From: Demequina salsinemoris | GTDB taxonomy: Bacteria; Actinomycetota; Actinomycetes; Actinomycetales; Demequinaceae | NCBI RefSeq assembly: GCF_000974805.1 | Contig: NZ_BBQZ01000002.1 | Coordinates: 623,510-687,509 of the forward strand | Length of the DNA stretch: 64,000 bases | Direction: 5' to 3' | Shown: one piece after another, positions 49,977 to 58,031 of the stretch | Numbering within the stretch: position 1 is the first letter of the stretch | Layout of the letters: each line of letters starts with the position of its first letter | The notes under the pieces: generated by a model | Database searches by the model: none | The model's input: the letters and a program-made list of their open reading frames with translations, nothing else | Told to the model about the DNA's origin: nothing | Translations under genes and position numbers: made by a program

Positions 49977-50237
49977 ATGAAGAACAGCAGGACCACTCGC
50001 GCCGACGGACACGTCGTCACGCCCGCGCGTCCGAAGGAATCCACGCGCTCCCACGTCGAGTGGAGGGTCGTCGACATCCCCCGTGACGTGACCCGGTCGG
50101 AGGCGCGCGCCATGCTCACCGAGCAGGCCGAGTACGGGAAGTGGGAGCTCGCGAGAAGCCAGCGGTTCATCGGTGGCGCGAGGCGCGTGTGGCTGCGCCG
50201 CCGGACCATGCGAGTCGAGCGCTACGACGCGGCCTGA
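49977..50237 (+). CDS. DUF5703 family protein
   Basis: 86 aa, basic, cytosolic. The conserved core is VEWRVVDIPRDVTRSEARAM and YGKWELARSQRFIGGARRVW, ending in a row of Arg (LRRRTMRVERYD). This matches the small actinobacterial family DUF5703, usually found near uppP and the M20 peptidase as here. The function is unknown; the basic C-terminus could bind RNA. The ATG follows GGGAGG by 3 bases. Its end overlaps the convergent membrane protein gene by 16 bases. Confidence 0.82.
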   Translation: MKNSRTTRADGHVVTPARPKESTRSHVEWRVVDIPRDVTRSEARAMLTEQAEYGKWELARSQRFIGGARRVWLRRRTMRVERYDAA

Positions 50238-50632
50238 TCCGCCTCTCGGCGCCGTCTGCTGAGGCCGACCTCGCCGATCCACGTGAGCGCCGCGCCGAGC
50301 GCGAGCATGCCCAGCTGCATGGGCGGCAGCGCGAGCCCGATGATCCCGATCTGGAGCGTCATCCACAGCACGAGCGCGAGGCCCACCGCGATGACGGCAG
50401 GCCATGCGCGTGGGTCGCCGCGCAGCACGAGCGCCGTCGCGAGCAGCGGCGCGAGACCGAAGGCGATCAGCAGGACGATGCCGGGGAGCAGATAGTCGCC
50501 CGGCAGCCACGATGGCAGCATCGAGGCGTCCGTGCCCATCCGCGAGCCATCCGGCGCGGCGACATACGAGAAGCCACCGTAGAGCCCGCCGCCTCCGAGG
50601 AGCACCAGCAGCACGACCGCGGCGGCCCTCAT
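50222..50632 (-). CDS. hypothetical four-helix membrane protein
   Basis: 136 aa. An N-terminal hydrophobic helix (AAAVVLLVLLGGGGLYGGF), a short extracytoplasmic loop with DGSRMGTDASMLPSW, then three more helices and an Arg-rich cytoplasmic tail (SRRRREADQ). No known family is recognised. Its ATG is 1 base past the M20 peptidase stop, so it is probably the second gene of that operon. Confidence 0.75.
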   Translation of the reverse strand: MRAAAVVLLVLLGGGGLYGGFSYVAAPDGSRMGTDASMLPSWLPGDYLLPGIVLLIAFGLAPLLATALVLRGDPRAWPAVIAVGLALVLWMTLQIGIIGLALPPMQLGMLALGAALTWIGEVGLSRRRREADQAAS

Positions 50633-50633
50633 G

Positions 50634-51932
50634 TCAGCAGTCCAGGAGGAACTGCTCGACGACGTCGGCGCCGACCTCGAGCGAGCGGATCGGGATCCGC
50701 TCGTCGATCGCGTGGAACAGGCTCGAGAAGTCGAGCCCGTCGGGCAGCATGAGGGGCGCGAAGCCGTAGCCGTTGATCCCGAGCTGCGCGAGATGCTTGT
50801 TGTCGGTGCCGCCCATCATCATGTACGGCAGCGCGATCGCCTCCGGGTCAGCGCTGCGCAGGGCCGCGATCATCTTGTCCACGACGGGGGTGTCGAAGGG
50901 CGCCTCGACCGCGGGCTGCTCGATGTACTGCTCGACCTTCACGTGGCTGCCCGCGAGCTCCTCGAGCTGCCGCAGCACCTGCTCCTGCTGTCCGGGCAGG
51001 TACCGCACGTCGATGTAGCCGGTCGCGACGTCGGGGATGACGTTGGACTTGTAGCCCGCGTCCAGCATCGTCGGGTTCGAGGTGTTGCGCAGCGACGCCT
51101 CGATCATGCGGCTCACGGGCCCCATCCCCGCGACGATCTGCGCGACACGCTCCTCGGTGGGCTCGTACTCGAGCCCGAGCAGCTCCGCTGCGCCCTTCAG
51201 GAGCGCCTCGGAGGTCGGGGTGATGTCGAGCGGCCACGTGTGCGCGCCGATGCGGCTCATCGCGCCCGACAGGTGGGCGACGGCATTGTCGTGATGCACG
51301 AGGCTGCCGTGACCCTGCACTCCGGTGCCGACGAGTCGGAGCCACGAGATGCCCTTCTCGGCGGTCTGGATCAGGTAGGTGCGTCGGCCGCCCACGGAGA
51401 CGGAGAACCCGCCGACCTCGGAGATCGCCTCGGTCGCGCCGCGGAAGTCCTCGGGGTGATTCTCGACCATCCACTGCGCACCGACACGCCCGCCGTGCTC
51501 CTCGTCGGCGAAGAACGCGATGACGATGTCCCGAGCGGGCCTGCGACCCGACTCGATGATCCGCTTCACCGCCTCGAGGTACATCGCGGCGATGCCCTTC
51601 ATGTCGACGGCGCCGCGGCCCCAGATCATCTCGTCATGGATCTCGGCAGCGAACGGCGGATAGGTCCACTCCTCCGGGAAGGCCGGGACGACGTCGAGGT
51701 GCCCGTGGAGGACCAGCGGCGGCCGCGAACGATCGGCGCCCTCCCACAGCGCCGTGACCGTCGTGCGCCCTGGCGCGGCCTCGCGGATCACGGGCTCGAG
51801 GCCCAGGTTCGACAGGAACGTCGCGACGTACTCGGTCGCGACCCGCTCCCCCGGTCCAGGCTCGTCACCATAGTTCGAGGTGTCGATGCGGATGAGGTCC
51901 TGCGTGAGCTGGATGAGCGACTCCTGGGTCAT
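50634..51932 (-). CDS. M20 family metallopeptidase
   Basis: 432 aa, cytosolic zinc hydrolase of the ArgE/DapE/CPG2 type: metal ligand His in LVLHGHLDVVP, bridging Asp in IWGRGAVDMKG, catalytic Glu pair in IAFFADEEHGG, and a dimerisation domain in between. The substrate is probably a dipeptide or acylated amino acid, not determinable by sequence alone. It corresponds by position to Rv2141c. The ATG is set by TAGGCT 7 bases upstream. Confidence 0.93.
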   Translation of the reverse strand: MTQESLIQLTQDLIRIDTSNYGDEPGPGERVATEYVATFLSNLGLEPVIREAAPGRTTVTALWEGADRSRPPLVLHGHLDVVPAFPEEWTYPPFAAEIHDEMIWGRGAVDMKGIAAMYLEAVKRIIESGRRPARDIVIAFFADEEHGGRVGAQWMVENHPEDFRGATEAISEVGGFSVSVGGRRTYLIQTAEKGISWLRLVGTGVQGHGSLVHHDNAVAHLSGAMSRIGAHTWPLDITPTSEALLKGAAELLGLEYEPTEERVAQIVAGMGPVSRMIEASLRNTSNPTMLDAGYKSNVIPDVATGYIDVRYLPGQQEQVLRQLEELAGSHVKVEQYIEQPAVEAPFDTPVVDKMIAALRSADPEAIALPYMMMGGTDNKHLAQLGINGYGFAPLMLPDGLDFSSLFHAIDERIPIRSLEVGADVVEQFLLDC

Positions 51933-51939
51933 GCTCGTC

Positions 51940-51945
51940 AGCCTA
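51940..51945 (-). promoter_or_regulatory. -10 box for leaderless M20 peptidase mRNA
   Basis: TAGGCT with GACGAGC before the ATG at 51932. Confidence 0.55.
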
Positions 51946-51969
51946 GTGACCTCCGACGGTGGAAATGAC

Positions 51970-51995
51970 GAAGGCCCCTCCGAGGAGGGGCCTTC
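51970..51995 (-). terminator. terminator of tRNA-Leu(GAG)
   Basis: An 11-bp perfect stem GAAGGCCCCTC with a CGAG loop lies 3 bases after the encoded CCA end. It separates the tRNA from the peptidase gene. Confidence 0.8.
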
Positions 51996-51998
51996 CGA

Positions 51999-52087
51999 TG
52001 GTGTCCGAGGGGGGACTTGAACCCCCACGCCCTTAAACGGGCACTAGCACCTCAAGCTAGCGCGTCTGCCAATTCCGCCACCCGGAC
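51999..52087 (-). tRNA. tRNA-Leu (anticodon GAG)
   Basis: Acceptor GTCCGGG/CTCGGAC with discriminator A and an encoded CCA (51999-52001). The D-loop contains GG, the anticodon stem is CTAGC/GCTAG with loop TTGAGGT, and the T-arm is GGGGG-TTCAAGT-CCCCC. It has the long class II variable arm (GCCC-GTTTAA-GGGC) expected of leucine tRNAs. A TATTCT at about 52133-52138 on the same strand is a possible -10 box. Confidence 0.96.
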
Positions 52088-52438
52088 GAGGTGGACCGAG
52101 GACCCTTCCGGGCGCCTCAGCGCGGATAGAAGAATAGCACGCATTCGCGGGGTCCGAACGCCACTTCGCCAACCTCACCGTTCCCGGACCCGCATCGCCC
52201 CTCGTTCCACGCGACCTTCCGGCCGTGCACGTGCGCCCGCGACTGCTCGCCGCGACGTCGCCCACGGTGTGAACGCGCACATCGCCGCGTCCCGTGGCAG
52301 GCTGACGATGACGCTCGAGCGGCCCACGGATCGCCGAATCACCACCTCGACGGGACCAAGGGCCCAGGTAGCACCACCTGTCACGCCCCTAGCGTCGAAG
52401 GCGAGGCATTACTCCAGTCAATGAGGACAGGAACACTG
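52088..52438. other. 351-base divergent intergenic region
   Basis: No gene is visible between tRNA-Leu(GAG) and the unknown gene at 52439. The left part holds the tRNA promoter region (TATTCT on the minus strand). The right part contains TAGCGT near 52389, a possible -10 box that would give a leader of about 40 bases. Confidence 0.5.
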
Positions 52439-53218
52439 ATGACGACGAACTTCTACCTCTCGCTCATCCCCGAAGCACTCATCGCTTCCATGCTCACGCC
52501 GGAGGAGTTCGGCCTCTACTACGCGATCGGCAACGCGAAGCGCTCGCGTGGCCAGGCGGTCTTCTTCTCGATCGACACGGACCGGCTCCCGGAGGGGGCC
52601 TTCGACCTCTCGACCGTCGCCGAGCGGTGCGTGCCCCACGGCGACGGCGCGCCGAAGCGGTCCGTGTACATCGCGATCTACCGCGTGCTCGAGCGCATCC
52701 CGCGCGAGGCGATCACGGCGCTTCACCTCGCGACGGACGACGGTCGGGTCCTCACTCTGGAGCCGACCGAGTACGCGCCCGGGGCGACCGGCTGGTCGCA
52801 CCTGTACCAGGAGTTCTGCCCCGTGAGCCCGCGCGTCGTCTCGACCCTCGATCCCGCCGGCTTCACGAGGTTCATCACGGACCAGGAGCAGCCCGTGCAC
52901 GTGCCCCGGATCGTCTTCGCGGAGCTCACCCTCGGCGCGCTCGCGCAGAACCCCGCCGCGGGCGCGGCCGACGACCTTCCCTACCCCAACGTCGGCCACC
53001 TGCGCGACTGCCTCATCGAGCTCGCCGACGGCGGCGGCAAGCCCACCAAGACGGTGCTGCGCCAGATGACGCAGGAGGTCCTGTTCCGCACCGTGAGCGG
53101 CGGCTTCTACGTCGGCGACTCGACAGGGATCACGACGTTCGCGCTTCCCACGCTCGACGCGCTCGAACGCGAGCACTACGCGTGGTGGCGGTCCGCCCAG
53201 TCCACCTTCGGCCAGTAG
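52439..53218 (+). CDS. unrecognised protein upstream of hppA
   Basis: 259 aa, soluble, no signal peptide or membrane segment. It begins TNFYLSLIPEALIASMLTPE and has GLYYAIGNAKRSRGQAVFF, APKRSVYIAIYRVLERIP, HVPRIVFAELTLGALAQNP and a C-terminal RTVSGGFYVGDSTGITTFAL. Evenly mixed alpha/beta composition, with no catalytic motif that I recognise. It has a ribosome-binding site (AGGACAGG) and ends 31 bases before hppA, so the two are probably one transcript. Its role may relate to the pyrophosphatase, but that is inferred only from position. Confidence 0.8.
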   Translation: MTTNFYLSLIPEALIASMLTPEEFGLYYAIGNAKRSRGQAVFFSIDTDRLPEGAFDLSTVAERCVPHGDGAPKRSVYIAIYRVLERIPREAITALHLATDDGRVLTLEPTEYAPGATGWSHLYQEFCPVSPRVVSTLDPAGFTRFITDQEQPVHVPRIVFAELTLGALAQNPAAGAADDLPYPNVGHLRDCLIELADGGGKPTKTVLRQMTQEVLFRTVSGGFYVGDSTGITTFALPTLDALEREHYAWWRSAQSTFGQ

Positions 53219-53249
53219 CCGATCCCGCCCAACCCTTCGAGAGGAACCC

Positions 53250-55469
53250 ATGCCTGTCTGGTTCTGGCTGGTGCCCATCGCCTCGGTGATGGCGCTCGGC
53301 GCCGCCTACTACTTCTTCTCCGTCATGATGAAAGAGTCCGAGGGCACGGAGACGATGGCGCGGATCGCGCTGCACGTCCGCAACGGCGCCCTCGCCTACC
53401 TCAAGCAGCAGTACAAGATCGTCGGCATCGTCCTGGGGTCGTTGACCGTCCTCTTCTGCTTCCTGGCCTACGGCCTGCACGTGCAGAACCCCTGGGTGCC
53501 GTTCGCGTTCCTCACGGGCGGCCTCTTCTCCGGCCTCGCGGGCTTCATCGGCATGCGCACCGCGACGTACGCGTCCGCGCGCACCGCCAACGCCGCGAGG
53601 GAGTCGCTCAACAAGGGTCTGGGCGTCGCGTTCCGCTCGGGAGCCGTCATGGGCCTCACGGTGGTCGGCCTGGGCCTGCTCGACATCTCGATCTGGTTCT
53701 TCGTGCTCACGCAGTTCTACGACATCGACGAGGCACAGCACGTCGTGGTCATCACGACGACGATGCTGACGTTCGGCATGGGCGCGGCGGTGCAGTCGCT
53801 GTTCGCCCGCGTCGGCGGTGGGATCTTCACCAAGGCCGCCGACGTCGGCGCGGATCTGGTGGGCAAGATCGAGGCGGGCATCCCCGAGGACGACCCGCGC
53901 AACCCCGCGACGATCGCCGACAACGTGGGAGACAACGTCGGCGACGTGGCCGGCATGGGCGCCGACCTCTACGAGTCCTACGTGGGCGTGATCCTCGCGT
54001 CCGCGGCCCTGGGCGCGGCCGCCTACTACAGCTCCGGCACCGACGTGCAGATCCTCGCGGTGATCGCGCCCATGGTGATCGGCGCGATCGGCGCACTCTT
54101 GTCGATCGTCGGAGTGTTCTTCGTCCGCACCAAGGAGGGCGCGACGCAGAAGGACCTCCTCGGCTCGCTCGGACGCGGCGTCAACGGCGCCGCGGTGCTG
54201 ATCGCCGTGCTGTCGCTCGGGGTGCTGTGGCTCATGGACATGCCGAACATGTGGGGCCTGTGGCTCGCGCTCATGATCGGCCTGCTCACCGGCATCGCGA
54301 TCGGCCAGGCCGCCGAGTACTTCACCTCGGAGAGCTACAAGCCGACCAAGACCATCGCAGCCGCGAGCAAGACCGGTCCGGCGACCGTCATCATCGCCGG
54401 AGTCGGCTCGGGCATGCTGTCCGTCGCGGTGCCGGTGATCGCCGTGGTGCTCGGCACGACCCTCGCCTACTACTTCGGCTCAGGCTTCGTCTACTCCACC
54501 GACACCATGAACCTCGGCCTGTACGGGATCGGCATGGCGGCCGTGGGCATGCTGTCCACGCTCGGCATCACGCTCGCGACCGACGCGTACGGCCCCATCG
54601 CCGACAACGCGGGCGGCAACGCCGAGATGGCGGGTCTGCCTCCCGAGGTCCGCCAGCGCACCGACGCGCTCGACTCTCTCGGCAACACCACCGCCGCGAC
54701 GGGCAAGGGCTTCGCGATCGGATCCGCGGCGCTCACCGGCATGGCGCTCCTCGCCTCCTACATCGAGGAGGTCAAGATCGGCATCTCGCACGTGCTCGAG
54801 CGCGGAAGCGATTTCGTCTTCCCCGACGGGACGACCCTGGCGGCCGGCGCGATCGACGAGCTCCAGTCGCTCGACCTCATGCAGATGATGACCTACTTCG
54901 AGGTGGTGCTCATCAACCCCAAGGTGATCGTCTCGATGTTCACGGGCGCGATGCTCGCCTTCGCGTTCTCCGGGATCACCATGAACGCGGTGGGACGCGC
55001 GGCCGGCCAGATGGTCGACGAGGTCCGCCGTCAGTTCCGCGAGATCCCGGGCATCATGAGCGGCGAGACCGACCCCGACTACGCCCGTTGCGTCCACATC
55101 TCCACCAAGGCCGCGCAGCGGGAGATGATGATGCCCGCGATCCTGGCCCTCGCGGCGCCCGTGATCGTCGGCCTCATCTTCGGCGTCCCCGGAGTGCTCG
55201 GGCTGCTCATCGGCGCGATGGTCGCCGGCTTCTCGCTGTCGATGTTCCAGGCCAACGCCGGTGGCGCATGGGACAACGCGAAGAAGTACATCGAGCAGGG
55301 CAATCACGGCGGCAAGGGATCCGAGGCCCACAAGGCGGCCGTCATCGGCGACACCGTCGGCGACCCCTTCAAGGACACCTCGGGCCCCGGCCTCAACATC
55401 CTCGTCAAGCTGATGTCGATGGAATCGATCGTCATCGCGGGCGTGACCGTGGCGGTGCACCTCGTCTGA
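53250..55469 (+). CDS. hppA: membrane-bound ion-pumping pyrophosphatase
   Basis: It couples hydrolysis of cytosolic pyrophosphate to ion export. 739 aa with about 16 membrane segments. The PPi site DDPRNPATIADNVGDNVGDV lies near residue 212, and the second Asp-rich sites DAYGPIADNAGGNAEM and GDTVGDPFKDTSGP are present. Position 460 equivalents read GNTTAATGKGF: Ala marks the K+-dependent subclass (K+-independent enzymes have Lys). The ion-gate helix reads AGMGADLYESYVG, with the Glu placement of Na+-pumping enzymes. Na+ (or Na+/H+) pumping is therefore more likely than plain H+ pumping. GAGAGG precedes the ATG. Confidence 0.93.
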   Translation: MPVWFWLVPIASVMALGAAYYFFSVMMKESEGTETMARIALHVRNGALAYLKQQYKIVGIVLGSLTVLFCFLAYGLHVQNPWVPFAFLTGGLFSGLAGFIGMRTATYASARTANAARESLNKGLGVAFRSGAVMGLTVVGLGLLDISIWFFVLTQFYDIDEAQHVVVITTTMLTFGMGAAVQSLFARVGGGIFTKAADVGADLVGKIEAGIPEDDPRNPATIADNVGDNVGDVAGMGADLYESYVGVILASAALGAAAYYSSGTDVQILAVIAPMVIGAIGALLSIVGVFFVRTKEGATQKDLLGSLGRGVNGAAVLIAVLSLGVLWLMDMPNMWGLWLALMIGLLTGIAIGQAAEYFTSESYKPTKTIAAASKTGPATVIIAGVGSGMLSVAVPVIAVVLGTTLAYYFGSGFVYSTDTMNLGLYGIGMAAVGMLSTLGITLATDAYGPIADNAGGNAEMAGLPPEVRQRTDALDSLGNTTAATGKGFAIGSAALTGMALLASYIEEVKIGISHVLERGSDFVFPDGTTLAAGAIDELQSLDLMQMMTYFEVVLINPKVIVSMFTGAMLAFAFSGITMNAVGRAAGQMVDEVRRQFREIPGIMSGETDPDYARCVHISTKAAQREMMMPAILALAAPVIVGLIFGVPGVLGLLIGAMVAGFSLSMFQANAGGAWDNAKKYIEQGNHGGKGSEAHKAAVIGDTVGDPFKDTSGPGLNILVKLMSMESIVIAGVTVAVHLV

Positions 55470-55509
55470 CGCCTCCCTCAGCGCCCCAGCGCAGACGTGC
55501 CGCTCGCGG

Positions 55510-55541
55510 CGAAGCCCGCACCTGAGAAGGTGCGGGCTTCG
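55510..55541 (+). terminator. terminator of hppA
   Basis: A perfect 13-bp stem CGAAGCCCGCACC with loop TGAGAA lies 40 bases after the hppA stop. Confidence 0.85.
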
Positions 55542-55561
55542 TGGCGTCCTGGGTGCGGCGG

Positions 55562-55708
55562 TCAGGTGAACAGGCTGACTCCTCCGGGCCCGACCAGCAG
55601 GGCCACGACGATGAGGATCACTCCCCACAGGATGTCCTTCTGGAAGATCCGGATGACTCCGGTGATGCCGATGATCACGGCGAGGATCCACAGGATGGTG
55701 GCCCACAT
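55562..55708 (-). CDS. GPGG-motif small membrane protein
   Basis: 48 aa: one or two hydrophobic helices (MWATILWILAVIIGITGVI, then ILWGVILIVVALL) ending GPGGVSLF. This matches a widespread actinobacterial family named for the GPGG motif; function unknown. The ATG at 55708 has a strong GGGAGAGG site 7 bases upstream. It stands alone, convergent with hppA. Confidence 0.85.
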   Translation of the reverse strand: MWATILWILAVIIGITGVIRIFQKDILWGVILIVVALLVGPGGVSLFT

Positions 55709-55804
55709 GGTCGGTACCTCTCCCTCTCGATGAATGATTCGGTCACTCGGTGCAACCATTCACCAGCGTACGGACATTTCCGACATTCCTCGCAGGGAGA
55801 GCCC

Positions 55805-56437
55805 TCACAGCGGCAGTGCAGCCCCCTCGTGAGCGAGCAGCCAGCGCTTGCGGTCAAGGCCCCCCGCGTAGCCCGTGAGGCGTCCATCGGCACCCACGAC
55901 GCGGTGGCACGGCACGAGCACTCCCACCGGATTCGCGCCGATCGCCGCGCCGATCGCGCGAACAGCGCGAGGTCTGCCCACAGCGACGGCGATGTCCGTG
56001 TACGTGCGCGTCACCCCTGCGGGGATCCGCACGAGCTCGTTCCACACGGCCCTCTGCAGCTCCGTCCCCTTCATGTCCAGCGGCGGCAGCGCCTCGATCG
56101 CGCCGTCGCCATGGAAGTAGCTCTCGACGGCCGCGACCGCCGCCGCGAGCATCGCGTCGGGGCCCGCGGCGGGCGAACCTGTGGCGGACGACGCGCCGGG
56201 GTCCGCCGCGGCTTCCCAGCGTGGCGCCGTGGCGGGCGCCTGACCGTCCCCGCCGACGGCTCGCACGTCCTCGGCAGCATCGTCTGAAGCACAGTCTGGA
56301 GCACCGTCGAACCGCGCGAGCGCGAGCCCGCGCTCGGTCGCTCCGAGCGTCATCGGCCCCAGCGGGGTCACGATGGTCGCCATCGCCGCGAGGCCGGCCT
56401 CTCCCCCACGTCGTCTCATGTCATCCCGCCGATCCAT
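55805..56437 (-). CDS. ogt: methylated-DNA--protein-cysteine methyltransferase
   Basis: A suicide enzyme that takes the alkyl group from O6-alkylguanine. 210 aa. The C-terminal domain has the helix-turn-helix Arg/Tyr region (RIPAGVTRTYTDIAVAVGRP), Asn hinge GAAIGANPVGV and the acceptor Cys in PCHRVVGADG. About 60 Ala/Pro-rich residues in the N-terminal half look like an inserted linker. The ATG at 56437 has GGGAGAGG upstream and overlaps ada-alkA by 17 bases, so the two are co-expressed, the same pair as Rv1316c-Rv1317c. Confidence 0.93.
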   Translation of the reverse strand: MDRRDDMRRRGGEAGLAAMATIVTPLGPMTLGATERGLALARFDGAPDCASDDAAEDVRAVGGDGQAPATAPRWEAAADPGASSATGSPAAGPDAMLAAAVAAVESYFHGDGAIEALPPLDMKGTELQRAVWNELVRIPAGVTRTYTDIAVAVGRPRAVRAIGAAIGANPVGVLVPCHRVVGADGRLTGYAGGLDRKRWLLAHEGAALPL

Positions 56438-57956
56438 GACCTCTCCCTTCGGCGTTCGCCGTCCATAGGTGCTGCGCCGCGTAGGCACGCCAGGGTCGCC
56501 AGCGCTCCGCCACGGGAGTCACGTCCCTCGCCGCAGCTCCCAGCTCCTTCCGGAGCACCAGGTCGGTCCCGGGGAACGCGTCGGGGTCTCCGTAGCCCCG
56601 CAGCATCACGTAGTCCGCCGTCCACGGGCCGATGCCGGGGATGGCGAGCAGGCGCTGCCTCACCTGGTGTCGGTCCGCGCCGGGAGACACGTCCAGATGC
56701 CCGTCCGCTACGGCTCTCGCCACGGCACTCAGCGCACGCCAGCGCGACGCTGGCATGAGGCCCACCTCCGGGTCGACATCCGCGAGGACCTCGGGCGTCG
56801 GCATCAGCAGAGACGGTGCCCCGCCTGCGAGCGAGATGCGCCGGCCCCACCGCTCCGCGATCGCCGCGAGGGAGCGCCGCGCCCCGGACACGGAGACCTG
56901 CTGTCCGACGATCGCGCGCGCCATGGCCTCGAAGCGGTCGACGGACCCGGGCACGCGCAGGCCGGGAGCCACCGCGAGGTGGCCGGCGAGACGATCGTCC
57001 CGAACGAGCGCCTCTCGCACCGCGATGGGATCCGCATCGAGGTCGAGCAGCGCCCTGCAGCGGGACACGGCGGCACCGAGGTCGCGCGGGTCGGCGAGGT
57101 CCAGGCCCACCCGCACGCCGTCCTCGACCGGCACGAGCCGCGCGCGGGCGGGGCCGTGATGCAGGGTGAGCGTCCGCACATGCGCGGAGCCCGGTTCGAC
57201 CGTCTCGACGCCGTCGATCGCCCGCGCGGCGAGGAAGGCGAGGACCCGCTCGCCATCGAACGGGGCGCGCGTCGCGAGCCTGAGCTCGAGGCGCATCGTC
57301 CCGCCATCGCCTGAGGCCTCGGTACCGACGGATCCCCCGGTCGCGGCGCTCGCCTCCACCGTGGGAGCGGCGTCCACGGCCCGCGTCGAGGTCGAGCGAG
57401 CTCGCCGCCCCCGGGCCTCGGAGGGCGTCATCCCCCACGCGCCTCGGGCCGCGTCGTTGAACTGGCGCACCGAGCCGAAGCCGGCGGTGAGCGCGACCTG
57501 CGTGAGGGGCAGGTCGGTGTGCTCGAGCAGGGCTCTCGCACTATGAAGGCGATGCGCGTTCGCGAGTGCAAGGGGCGGCGCGCCGAGCTCATCGACGAGG
57601 ATCCGCTGAAGCTGACGCCTCGAGTAGCCGAGCCTCGCGGAGAGCCCGTCGACGCCCTCGCGGTCGACGACCCCGTCATCGATCAGCCGCATCGCGCGTG
57701 CGGCGACGTCGCCGGTCACGTCCCAGTCGGGTGAGCCTGGCACAGCCTCGGGCCGGCATCGTCGGCACGAGCGGAAACCCGCCGACTGCGCCGCGGCGGC
57801 GGTCCGGTAGAAGCGCACGTTCTGCCGCGCAGGGGTGCGCGCGGGGCAGGACGGTCGACAGTAGATGCCGGTCGTCAGGACAGCCGTGAAGAACTGGCCG
57901 TCGTAGCGCGCGTCACGCCCGCGGATCACCGCGTAGCGCGTGTCGTCATCCCACAT
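56421..57956 (-). CDS. Ada-AlkA fusion: alkylation sensor and 3-methyladenine glycosylase
   Basis: 511 aa, three parts. Residues 1-80 are the Ada zinc domain with the four Cys of GIYCRPSCPARTP and FRSCRRCRP; one Cys accepts methyl from phosphotriesters and turns the protein into an activator. Residues 85-185 form an AraC-type DNA-binding domain (LSARLGYSRRQLQRIL, TAGFGSVRQFNDA). Residues 220-500 are AlkA, with helix-hairpin-helix LLAIPGIGPWTADYV and catalytic Asp in FPGTDLVL. It probably activates its own operon with ogt. The gene follows dnaE2 by 75 bases on the same strand. Confidence 0.94.
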   Translation of the reverse strand: MWDDDTRYAVIRGRDARYDGQFFTAVLTTGIYCRPSCPARTPARQNVRFYRTAAAAQSAGFRSCRRCRPEAVPGSPDWDVTGDVAARAMRLIDDGVVDREGVDGLSARLGYSRRQLQRILVDELGAPPLALANAHRLHSARALLEHTDLPLTQVALTAGFGSVRQFNDAARGAWGMTPSEARGRRARSTSTRAVDAAPTVEASAATGGSVGTEASGDGGTMRLELRLATRAPFDGERVLAFLAARAIDGVETVEPGSAHVRTLTLHHGPARARLVPVEDGVRVGLDLADPRDLGAAVSRCRALLDLDADPIAVREALVRDDRLAGHLAVAPGLRVPGSVDRFEAMARAIVGQQVSVSGARRSLAAIAERWGRRISLAGGAPSLLMPTPEVLADVDPEVGLMPASRWRALSAVARAVADGHLDVSPGADRHQVRQRLLAIPGIGPWTADYVMLRGYGDPDAFPGTDLVLRKELGAAARDVTPVAERWRPWRAYAAQHLWTANAEGRGHGSAG

Positions 57957-58031
57957 GACACAGAAGCATGACTCATCTCGGACGTGGTTGCTGGCGGTTT
58001 TCGGACATGGCAGCGGGCCGTGGGAGTCCGG

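Noticed and set aside
52088-52438. Riboswitch or small RNA in the gap before the unknown gene and hppA
   Set aside because: No strong hairpin series, terminator or known aptamer motif could be recognised by eye. It is left as an unassigned intergenic region.
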